Under the pieces are notes generated by a model. That model saw only the letters and a program-made list of their open reading frames with translations, was not told the origin of the DNA and did not search any database. Of a DNA stretch of 64,000 bases, positions 7,351 to 14,900 are shown in pieces (the stretch's first letter is position 1; each line of letters opens with the position of its first letter). The translations under genes were made by a program, and so were the position numbers. The stretch comes from a virus, in the IMG/VR virus record IMGVR_UViG_3300042469_000933, positions 1-64,000 of that record, one strand, 5' to 3'.

Positions 7351-7728
7351 ATGGAAAACATCAAAGAAGGTACGTTGATCCGTGCCACACATCGACCGAT
7401 TGACTTGATACCAGCATTCCTTCGTGAAGCAAATCGTCGTGGCCTGAACTGGGAAAAGATCATCAATGACAGTCATGGCCAATTTGCCTATCACAATGGC
7501 ATTGGGTCAGCAATAGATCTTGACTTCAATCCCAATCCAGATGCAAACTACTGGGTTCACTCAGAAGGCATCAATGGATGGACAAGCGAACAAGACGCAG
7601 CTCACAACATTGGAGAGCTCATTGACCTTCTGAACGAAGACCTTCCTGAAGGCATGTACTTTGGCGCTCACCCAGGAGACGGAGCCGACTACGGCTACTG
7701 GATGAATCCTGAAGAAGACCTCGACTGA
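7351..7728 (+). CDS. Small acidic phage protein of unknown function
   Basis: A 125-residue acidic protein beginning MENIKEGTLIRATHRPIDLI. It contains IGSAIDLDFNPNPDANYWVH and ends with AHPGDGADYGYWMNPEEDLD. The composition suggests a compact alpha/beta fold, and I see no catalytic motif. I chose ATG 7351 because the upstream in-frame ATG at 7324 lies inside the preceding gene. The mix of acidic and aromatic residues could fit a nucleic-acid-mimic or inhibitor protein, but that is speculation. Confidence 0.65.
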   Translation: MENIKEGTLIRATHRPIDLIPAFLREANRRGLNWEKIINDSHGQFAYHNGIGSAIDLDFNPNPDANYWVHSEGINGWTSEQDAAHNIGELIDLLNEDLPEGMYFGAHPGDGADYGYWMNPEEDLD

Positions 7729-7729
7729 C

Positions 7730-7963
7730 ATGAACAACAAGACCCTGGACATGAACAAGCTCTTCACGATTACATGCACAAAGCTGGACTGGAAGCGAAA
7801 GTGGTGGCAAGTGTGGAAACCCAAAGTGTACTACACCACGCACTACATGGCTCATGTCAATCGAACAGGAGAGGCCTTCAAGTGCCCACCAGAGATACTT
7901 CCTGTTCTGCACACACTACTCGAAGCGATTGAAGCCGAAGTGCGGCACGAACTTTCTCATTGA
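7730..7963 (+). CDS. Small protein of unknown function
   Basis: A 77-residue basic and tryptophan-rich protein (KLDWKRKWWQVWKPKVYYTT near residue 18). A helical C-terminus follows (EILPVLHTLLEAIEAEVRHE). It starts two bases after the preceding stop and ends two bases before the PP-loop gene. No family is recognised. Confidence 0.6.
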   Translation: MNNKTLDMNKLFTITCTKLDWKRKWWQVWKPKVYYTTHYMAHVNRTGEAFKCPPEILPVLHTLLEAIEAEVRHELSH

Positions 7964-7964
7964 C

Positions 7965-8690
7965 ATGGAACTGATCATCAACTTTTCCGGCGGCAAAGAC
8001 AGCTCCCTTATGCTGGCTCTGCTATGCGAGCAGTATCCGGATGTTCCCAAGCGAGTAGTCATGGCAGACACTGGCTGGGAGCATCCGGACGCTGTAGAAT
8101 GGAGCCGTGATATCGTGTCGCTATTCGGACTGGAGCTGGAAGTGGTGCAAGCTGTTCGAGAAAGTGGCGAGGCCAACAGCTTTTTCAAGATGGTGGAACA
8201 CCGCGGCATGTTCCCCGGCATGCAGCAGCGCCAATGCACCAGCGACCTAAAGCGCGGACCCATCCAAAAGATGATACGCAACATCCCATCTACTGAGAAA
8301 CGCCCAGTGTACATCAACTGCATCGGCTACCGGAGCGAAGAAAGCCGGGACCGCGCCAAGAAGAAGTGCATCGTGCTGAACAATCTTTTGACCAACAGCA
8401 AGCGCATCGTATGGGACTATCACCCCATTCTTGCGTGGAAAAAGGCAGACGTGTTCCGCTACCTCAAAGAGCGGCTGATACCCGTGCATCCAGTGTACAA
8501 CCACTTGGGCCGGTTCAGCTGCAGAGTGTGCATCTACATGACTCCGCATGATCTGAACCAAGTCGCTAAGTTTGACCCTGAGGCAATCAGTATCATTGAG
8601 AAAACAGAGAAGGACATCGGCTTCACGATGTTCATGAACGGACCCATAGGAACTCTCATCAACACAGACCACAAAAAAACACCATCCTAA
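7965..8690 (+). CDS. PAPS-reductase-like PP-loop protein
   Basis: A 241-residue member of the adenine nucleotide alpha-hydrolase/PP-loop superfamily, closest in pattern to phosphoadenylylsulfate reductases and the DndC-type phage proteins. The PP-loop is FSGGKDSS (residues 7-14). VVMADTGWEHPDAVEW is the usual second block, and RQCTSDLKRGPIQ matches the substrate-binding CTxxLKxxP region. IGYRSEESRDRA and the C-terminal FSCRVCIYM supply further family features. In phages these proteins may act in sulfur metabolism or DNA/RNA modification, and the actual substrate cannot be read from the sequence. I use ATG 7965 because the upstream 37 codons overlap the previous gene and lack family similarity. 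Confidence 0.8.
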   Translation: MELIINFSGGKDSSLMLALLCEQYPDVPKRVVMADTGWEHPDAVEWSRDIVSLFGLELEVVQAVRESGEANSFFKMVEHRGMFPGMQQRQCTSDLKRGPIQKMIRNIPSTEKRPVYINCIGYRSEESRDRAKKKCIVLNNLLTNSKRIVWDYHPILAWKKADVFRYLKERLIPVHPVYNHLGRFSCRVCIYMTPHDLNQVAKFDPEAISIIEKTEKDIGFTMFMNGPIGTLINTDHKKTPS

Positions 8691-8691
8691 C

Positions 8692-9135
8692 ATGAAACAC
8701 TTTGCAATAGCAATTGTCATCTTGTTTGCGCAAACAGCAAACGGACAAGTCAAGGAGTTGCTTGAAAATTATCACGAAGCGACCACCACAGACGCACTGA
8801 ACGAAGATGCGTTCTTTCTTTCCTCTGGCCACGCTATTAAAATGTTCAAAACAAGCGTTGTCGGAACAGCAAACTGCCTTAATAGCTGGTCAACCTTACT
8901 GGTCATGCTCAAAAAAGACCACACTTATCTTGAGCGAAGCGTCAGCAAAGTAGTAATGCCAAAAAATGCTGCGCCAATGACAGATTATGAAGCAGTCTCT
9001 ATAATGCTGCGACTAGATCAAGCTTCAATAGAGGTTCAAGACAACTTTGTCTTCTTTGGTGACACAATAACACTCTGCTTGTCAATGCAGCAAAAAGGAA
9101 GCTCTGTTGCCGTGTTGAGCAAAGAATCATTTTAA
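8692..9135 (+). CDS. Exported small protein, possible moron
   Basis: A 147-residue protein with a clear signal peptide (MKHFAIAIVILFAQTANGQ, probable cleavage after NG). The mature part is about 128 residues with two cysteines (SVVGTANCLNSW and DTITLCLSM) that could pair. Codon use and composition are visibly more A+T-rich than the flanking genes, with many A/T third positions. That suggests recent acquisition. It lies between the PP-loop gene and the nuclease with tight spacing. It could act in the host periplasm, for instance in superinfection exclusion, but no family is recognised. Confidence 0.7.
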   Translation: MKHFAIAIVILFAQTANGQVKELLENYHEATTTDALNEDAFFLSSGHAIKMFKTSVVGTANCLNSWSTLLVMLKKDHTYLERSVSKVVMPKNAAPMTDYEAVSIMLRLDQASIEVQDNFVFFGDTITLCLSMQQKGSSVAVLSKESF

Positions 9136-9137
9136 CC

Positions 9138-9941
9138 ATGAGCAAGCAGCCCATAGTTCTCCGACAGTCGCTGATCAAAGCGTTGGATGAAGAAAAGAAA
9201 CCATGCCATGCCAAGGCGAAAGCCATCTACATCGACGGCATGCCATCACTGCCATCCAAGGCCATGCAACGAGGCTTGTTCTTCGAGACCTTGGTGTACG
9301 GCATGACCGACCAAGGCGAGGTCGTTGAAATGGACCGGAACGCCAATGGCGCCAAGTCGGAAGCACAGCAACGCGTGGAGTACCATGCATACCGGGTCAA
9401 GGGACCGCTTCGTCAGGAATTCCAGATGAATTACATCCGGCCGCGCGAGGTGATCGAAGTGCAGCTGAACAACCCTCGCTACACCTTCAGGGCTTCATTC
9501 GACATGGTATCATCCATGCGCATCCAGACCGGTGAGGTGGTGGACGAAGCCATCATCGACTGGAAGATCACGGAAAGCATCCTGTCCAACTTCGGAGACT
9601 TCGCCTGGGGCACTCCGCACACGATGGACCACATCCAAGCGCAAGCGTACAGCTGGGCCTACATCCAGAAGTACGGCAAGCAGGCTCCGTTCTTCTACTA
9701 CGTGATGGACCTGAGCCCGCAGAAGCTGTCCAAGTTCGTAGGTGGTTACGTGAGCAAGACGGACATGGCCGAGTTCAAGGAACGTCTTCGCCGAACCGTG
9801 GCTACGATCGAGCACAACGAAGCCCGGAACGAGTGGGAAATCAACCCCAGTCAGGACAACTGCCGCGGTTGCCCTCTGAAGTCCACGTGTGAAGGCTACA
9901 AGAATGGAGCGGATATTCAGATCATCTTCCACGGCATTTAA
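9138..9941 (+). CDS. PD-(D/E)XK nuclease, Cas4/RecB-like with Fe-S cysteines
   Basis: A 267-residue nuclease-fold protein. The PD-(D/E)XK core is visible as RASFDMVS, then IIDWKIT with Asp141 and Lys143, followed by a QAQAYSWAY motif (the RecB-type QxxxY). One N-terminal cysteine (Cys23 in KKPCHAK) and a C-terminal set (Cys242, Cys245, Cys251 in CRGCPLKSTC) match the arrangement that binds a 4Fe-4S cluster in Cas4/AddB-type nucleases. It probably acts as a DNA exonuclease in replication or recombination, or in host DNA breakdown. Catalytic and cluster residues are seen; the biological role is inference. Confidence 0.8.
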   Translation: MSKQPIVLRQSLIKALDEEKKPCHAKAKAIYIDGMPSLPSKAMQRGLFFETLVYGMTDQGEVVEMDRNANGAKSEAQQRVEYHAYRVKGPLRQEFQMNYIRPREVIEVQLNNPRYTFRASFDMVSSMRIQTGEVVDEAIIDWKITESILSNFGDFAWGTPHTMDHIQAQAYSWAYIQKYGKQAPFFYYVMDLSPQKLSKFVGGYVSKTDMAEFKERLRRTVATIEHNEARNEWEINPSQDNCRGCPLKSTCEGYKNGADIQIIFHGI

Positions 9942-9944
9942 GCC

Positions 9945-10187
9945 ATGAAGCGTACGCTCATAAGCAAACACGGAGAGCTCACCGACAACCTGGTGGCCGG
10001 TAAGTTGTACATCTGCAGAGTTTCGGGTCGCCCTGTTCTGTATGTGGGGAGTTTCGAGGGTCTTTCCACAGCAGGACTCGTGTACAACCCGGTCACCGGG
10101 ACGGTGATCCATGAAGAAGTTCATGATGACCAGTTGATGACGCTGGCGCAAGCTCAAGCCAATGCCCATGAAAATCCAAAAGGGTAG
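9945..10187 (+). CDS. Small beta-rich protein of unknown function
   Basis: An 80-residue protein with an SH3-like run of strands (AGKLYICRVSGRPVLYVGSF, then GTVIHEEVHDDQL) and a polar tail. It starts four bases after the nuclease gene and overlaps the next small gene by 26 bases. No family is recognised. Confidence 0.6.
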   Translation: MKRTLISKHGELTDNLVAGKLYICRVSGRPVLYVGSFEGLSTAGLVYNPVTGTVIHEEVHDDQLMTLAQAQANAHENPKG

Positions 10188-10377
10188 CACCGTATGGTTC
10201 CATGGCAAGTTCTACGGTCGGCGGTACACTTGCTTGCGCGGAACGGCACTGGAGGAAGGTGAGACCGGGGTGGCCCGTTCCATCAAAGTACTGATACCCG
10301 GAGCGTTCAAGCCGAACGTGCTTGTGGTGCCCGGGTGCAACATCTACATCGTCAAGGATGTTAACTTGCCGGCCTAA
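10162..10377 (+). CDS. Small beta-rich protein of unknown function
   Basis: A 71-residue basic protein, also beta-rich (KGSTVWFHGKFYGRRYTCLR, then NVLVVPGCNIYIVKDV). It resembles its upstream neighbour in size and predicted fold, though I see no clear sequence identity. ATG 10168 (MKIQKG) is an equally good start. Both overlap the preceding gene. Confidence 0.58.
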   Translation: MPMKIQKGSTVWFHGKFYGRRYTCLRGTALEEGETGVARSIKVLIPGAFKPNVLVVPGCNIYIVKDVNLPA

Positions 10378-10389
10378 ACCCAACAGACC

Positions 10390-11094
10390 ATGGCAAAGAA
10401 TCGTTCCATAGAGAAACTGGTGATTGTCCCCAATGTGGGCCTCATCATCACCCACTCCGGTGAGCGCGACAAAGGCGCGAAAGGAGTACGGTCCAAGACC
10501 AACGAGACCGTGTACGCAGAACCGTCCGACGAGTTCAAGACCGCCATCAAGCGGCTGACCGAGGGACTGATCGGTACCACTGCCCTGTCCGCTTTCGAAT
10601 CAGCGATGAACAGCGACAAGGTGACCAAGAACTTCGAAGGGAAAGAGTTGAATGCGACCCTGAAGGCTATCTTCAAGTTCATCGGTAGCAGCGTTTCCAT
10701 CCGTGGGGCTGTCATCCGTCGCAACGAAGGCACCTTGGTAGGCGTGAAGATTGCTGGCACCTACGTCAACCCCAAGGGGGAGGCCATGGCCATCAGCTCG
10801 CCCATGATCCAACTGGACCAGAACGTCTACGGTTGGGAAGCCAAGCTGATCGAAGCCGTGGAGGCTGTCGAAGCTGAAGCGCTGAACTTCCTGAACGGAG
10901 AGTACCAGAAGATCGAAGTGATCGAGAAGGATCCCAAGGCCAAAAAGGAGGAAGAGCCTGCCGAAGAGCCCAAAAAAGCCAAGGCAGTTCTCAAGCAAGC
11001 GAAGCTGGACCTGGATGACTTGGATGAAGCTCCGGCGCCCAAGAAGAAGACGATCGGCTCCGTGATGCGGGCCGTGGCCAAGGAGGCTGCATAG
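10390..11094 (+). CDS. Abundant-type early protein with acidic tail, unknown
   Basis: A 234-residue protein that I do not recognise. Residues 1-165 look like a globular alpha/beta domain (LVIVPNVGLIITHSGERD, then SIRGAVIRRNEGTLVGVKIA). A low-complexity Lys/Glu/Ala/Pro stretch follows (about 178-225), containing an acidic patch LDLDDLDEAP. A globular domain with an acidic flexible tail is reminiscent of single-stranded DNA-binding proteins. That is only an analogy, and the C-terminus here (AVAKEAA) is not the acidic tip typical of SSB. It is the last gene before a strong terminator. Confidence 0.7.
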   Translation: MAKNRSIEKLVIVPNVGLIITHSGERDKGAKGVRSKTNETVYAEPSDEFKTAIKRLTEGLIGTTALSAFESAMNSDKVTKNFEGKELNATLKAIFKFIGSSVSIRGAVIRRNEGTLVGVKIAGTYVNPKGEAMAISSPMIQLDQNVYGWEAKLIEAVEAVEAEALNFLNGEYQKIEVIEKDPKAKKEEEPAEEPKKAKAVLKQAKLDLDDLDEAPAPKKKTIGSVMRAVAKEAA

Positions 11095-11121
11095 TGGTTT
11101 GTGCGGTGTTTGGAGCAAGAG

Positions 11122-11149
11122 AAGGGGTCGCCGCAAGGTGGCCCCTTTT
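11122..11149 (+). terminator. Intrinsic terminator of the early operon
   Basis: An 11-bp stem AAGGGGTCGCC / GGTGGCCCCTT (two G-T wobbles) with a GCAA tetraloop and a run of T at 11146-11149. It lies 27 bases after the stop of the gene ending at 11094. It ends the plus-strand early unit before the Ig-like gene pair. Confidence 0.85.
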
Positions 11150-11166
11150 CTGTTTGGGAGAAGCAT

Positions 11167-11174
11167 TACTTTTG
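11167..11174 (+). promoter_or_regulatory. Bacteroidota-type -7 box (TACTTTTG)
   Basis: TACTTTTG matches the TAnnTTTG -7 consensus of Bacteroidota sigma-ABfr promoters. It sits 18 bases after a terminator and 25 bases before the ATG at 11200, as expected for a promoter driving the Ig-like pair. I find no good TTTG -33 element at the usual distance, so the assignment is moderate. Confidence 0.5.
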
Positions 11175-11199
11175 GAGTCTAACTAACCCCAACAGAATC

Positions 11200-11541
11200 A
11201 TGTACCCAGTAATCAGTGACAACCTGAACAACATCCGTTTGACCTTGGATGTCCGCACCGCCGGAACCAGCACCAACCCTGAAGGTCTCCCTGCCGAGAT
11301 CGACGGTGATGTCCAGTACGAGGTACTGGAAGGTGACGTGGAAGTGGTCCCCACCGACGGTACCAACGGCAAAGAAGTGCTGCTCGTGAGCAACGCTCCC
11401 AACACCGTGAACCGCATTCGTGTGTTCGCCGACAAGCGCTTGGGCGAAGAAACGGTGCTGATCGAAGATGAGATCGTGTACACCGTGACCGCTGCAGAAG
11501 CTGCTGGCTTCGGCTTCAGCGGAGTGGCCGAAACCAAGTAA
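11200..11541 (+). CDS. Ig-like domain protein, possible capsid decoration
   Basis: A 113-residue protein that reads as one all-beta Ig-like sandwich. Examples are IRLTLDVRTAG, DVQYEVLEGDVEVVP, NRIRVFADKRLGEETVLIED and YTVTAAEAAGFGFSG. Such single Ig-like proteins often decorate phage capsids or tails. The pair with the next gene is isolated between terminators with its own -7 box, which suggests high, independent expression. I start at ATG 11200, since the in-frame ORF upstream runs through the terminator. The fold call is from pattern only. Confidence 0.65.
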   Translation: MYPVISDNLNNIRLTLDVRTAGTSTNPEGLPAEIDGDVQYEVLEGDVEVVPTDGTNGKEVLLVSNAPNTVNRIRVFADKRLGEETVLIEDEIVYTVTAAEAAGFGFSGVAETK

Positions 11542-11544
11542 GCC

Positions 11545-11871
11545 ATGAGGGTTGACGTCTTCTTCCCTGAGGTGGAGTTCGAGAACGCGCAAGTGTTCCG
11601 GCTCCAAGTGAACCGTACGTGCACGGTGAAGATTGTGGACGAAGCACGATCGGTCCGATGGTTTGCTGACAACGACCAAGTTCTTAGCATCACCACCGCT
11701 GAGGACGGCAAGTCCGCCGAGGTGAAGTCCCTTGCACCGGGAAAGTCCGAAATCTGGCTGTTCACCAAGGTCGGAGCGAACGATGTCATTGTGACCAAGC
11801 TGTTTATTGACGTGTTCGACCGCGAAGCAGCTTCTTTCAAGGTCACGTCACAGACGGAAGTGTCCAAGTAG
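11545..11871 (+). CDS. Bacterial Ig-like (BIG2-type) protein
   Basis: A 108-residue protein with a BIG2-like pattern. VRWFADNDQVLSI, then a DGKSAEVKSLAPGKSEIWLF segment, corresponds to the W..d..vatv...G.V.al.pG.a.i strands of that family. It starts three bases after its Ig-like partner, and the two were probably made as a pair. It is most likely a virion surface or decoration protein encoded away from the main virion arm. Confidence 0.68.
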   Translation: MRVDVFFPEVEFENAQVFRLQVNRTCTVKIVDEARSVRWFADNDQVLSITTAEDGKSAEVKSLAPGKSEIWLFTKVGANDVIVTKLFIDVFDREAASFKVTSQTEVSK

Positions 11872-11890
11872 ACCACCCAGCGTTCAACTG

Positions 11891-11919
11891 AAAGGGTCAC
11901 CGTAACTGGTGGCCCTTTT
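11891..11919 (+). terminator. Intrinsic terminator of the Ig-like pair
   Basis: An 11-bp stem AAAGGGTCACC / GGTGGCCCTTT with one G-T wobble, a GTAACT loop and TTTT on the plus strand. It is nearly the same sequence as the terminator at 11122-11149. On the minus strand the stem is followed by only a short T run. Confidence 0.85.
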
Positions 11920-11937
11920 ACATTGGTAGTAATGAAA

Positions 11938-11976
11938 GAGGGGCAGCACATCGCGCGCTGCCCCTCCCCCTTTTTT
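11938..11976. terminator. Second terminator at the convergent junction
   Basis: A 10-bp perfect stem GAGGGGCAGC / GCTGCCCCTC (11938-11947, 11957-11966) followed by CCCC and TTTTTT on the plus strand. On the minus strand it is followed by TTTCATT. It lies just beyond the stop (11987) of the last minus-strand gene, so it can serve both converging transcripts. Confidence 0.8.
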
Positions 11977-11986
11977 CAGTGTGCTC

Positions 11987-14900
11987 CTACGACCGTATGT
12001 AGACCGGACAGCTTGCGAAGTTGTACACTGTGTAAAACGAGACCAAAAGCGTTGGTATCACCACGATGATGGGTGTGACCAACTGCTGCTCAGTACCCGT
12101 CCAGACGTATTGCTGACCAGTGAATATGGCCACAGGCCTGTCCGTGAGCACGTTGTTCAGCTGGATCTCCGGAATGTGCGCCTCGTACGTGTTGCCAGCA
12201 ATGGGTGTCAACACGATCGGAGGGAACAACAGCTCAGGACCTGGCTGCATGATCCAGAACGTTGTGCTGTTGACCAGGATCGTCTCTGGCGCAATGGGCG
12301 TGTATGCTATCTGATAGTCCGTGAGCAGGTTACTCCACACCACGATGGACCCGACCGGAAGCGTACCAACAGACCCCGTATCGCTCACGATGAAGTAGCG
12401 TGTTGCCGGCGGGTTGCTTCCGGGGTACGGAAGTTCAGCCAGGTCAATTGCGAACCGTACATCATACTGCTTAGGTGGAAGACAGGTCGGGTTGGTCTCA
12501 AACTCAGACGTGTAGATGATTGCCGCCGCATGCACCGGGCACGCGATGTAATTATAGCTCCAACGAGCCTGTGTCCATGGATTCGTGAAAGTGACCAATA
12601 CCCAGTCCACCACATCACTCTCAACGCCCGTCCATGCTGTTTGCCAGACGCCTCCAACGAGAAACTGAAGACGCACCGGACGGTCTTGGAAGAACGTCTC
12701 CGGCGGAGGTGGTTGGTACCCGCGCAGGTAGTATTCGCCAACGCCAGCACCGGCCTGTATCCAAAGCGAAGCTGGAGCGTAGTAGGAAACCGCGGTACTG
12801 CCACTACTTGTGACCACATAAAACTCAGGCAGCAGCTGGTTTTGGATCACTGTTCCTGGAGGAAGCAGGAACGGCACCCATGGGATGACCGGACCACCTC
12901 CATTGTAGTTCGTGACCATGGTAAACGGAGGGAATGTGCCAAGACCATCGTTATCGCTGATGATGAGGAACACAGCTTCCGAATAGGCCGGATCATCGTA
13001 CGCTGGCAAGTCCGACAGGTCTATCACACCATCCAGCTTGAATCCGCCGGTTGGCAGACACGGATCTACCGGGTCCGGACAACTGTCATTGTCCGTAAAA
13101 AAGCCAGCAATGAAATTCGACAGTGGATTGGTCTCGTGCAGAGCTTCAATGAACACGATGGAACCGAGCGGGAATGGCCCAAGAACCGCGATGTCGAACT
13201 CATTCAACGGAACAGTGTTTGTTGGCGCACCACCATTCACCGAGTATCGTACCACGACCTGTGTGCTTGGGTTATCGCCGGCAAACAAGATCTCCACGTC
13301 AATGCTGAACTCGTCATTGGGACAGTCATCTGTAACAACTACTGAAACACTAGGAGACGTGTTCGGTTGTGAACATCCGACCTGAAACAGCCATTCGGTC
13401 TGAGTTCCGTCCATCACGCTGTCGGACGAATCAGTATCCACCTCCATGTACAACTGCGTGCCCGCTGTTGTTGCAGTCAGACCGGACAGGCTGTCAACTG
13501 TACTTACAGCCAGCAAGATCCCGGAGTTATCGACACCATCATAGATCCGAATGATGTCATCCGAAGACTGGATGGTGCCAGAAATGAACGTGATAGTAAT
13601 GGTCTGTCCGGGCAACGTGTTGAACAGCCAAGACTGATTGAAGTTCCCATACTGGTACTCCAGCAACAGGTTCGTCACACAATCCAGCTCAACGGTAAAA
13701 TCCTCGGGCTCAAAGCGGGTGCTGACCGCTTGTGGGCACTGGTCGAAGTACGTAGCACGTACACCGTACGGCATGAACCCGGGCCATGGAACATCAACAC
13801 CTATGGCCAGATCGTTTTCAACCCCTATCCACAGCGAGGACCATTCAGCATCTTCGTTCTGAACTTCAACGTACACGGTACGGTACCGCCCGACCGTGGA
13901 AGGTGGGTTCGTGGAGATCAACTGCCAGATGCCTCCCAACGCCATAGTCTGCACCAGCATGATAGGCGGATAAGCCTGTATGGCCGTTCCGCCACCCACT
14001 TGCCAAAGACCCGAAGCTCCGGAAGGAGAGTCCATCTGGAGCACGGTGCCGTCCGCAGGTGTGGTAAACACCGCATTCGTCACCGTCTGCCCCTCACGGC
14101 CCGTCCAGCCGTTCACAGCCCCCGTCAGGTTGCTCACAATGAGATAAGTCACCCCAGGCAGGGCAGAGGGCTCAAAAGCAACGTCAACAGCCCTATCGGC
14201 CGTTTCTGTGGCCGAATAGACCAAAGGCGTCGTAAAGGAGCCCAGGAACAGGTTGCACTCCGCATCAGCCAGGTTGGTGATGGTAAGCTGAACTGTGTCG
14301 CCATGCTGGTATGGGCCGACCAGGATAGCATCGATGCCGGTCATCAGGATGCCGGGTTGCTCGATGCCGTTAATGAGCTGGACCAGAAGGCCGACCGGGA
14401 AGCCGGTGATCGACACAATGTTCACGTCGATCGACCAGGAGTTGTTGGAGCAATCCAGCACAGGGTTCGTAGTGGCCACCAGCGTTCCGCAACCACCAAT
14501 AGGCGGGACCACCTGAACGGGGGGCGCTGGCCACGTGCAGCCAAGGGCGCTGTACGTAGCTTCCACAGACTCTACATCCGCCGGCAAGTTTACCAGCACC
14601 GGATACCCGATGTCGTTCTCCGGACCGTTGTACACGATCACCGGCAAACCGTCCACAATGGCACGGACAGTGACCATGCGACCGGAGTACCACGCAATCT
14701 GTGGATACGTGGACTGCAGGGCATAAATGTTCGGTGCATTGAGCACCATGGTGACCGGCGGATAGAGCTGGCCAGGGCTGTTGAGTCCGAGCATTGTCCA
14801 GAGCACACCCCCTTGATCACGGAATACATCACCAAGGTTGAATGGAACCACTTCAAAAAAACCGTTCCATCGGATAAGCGTTCCGGGCACGAAGCTGGTG

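Noticed and set aside
11981-13345. Open frame of 454 codons on the plus strand near the junction
   Set aside because: It lies opposite the same tail gene, starts just after terminators and shows biased, low-complexity composition of a shadow frame.
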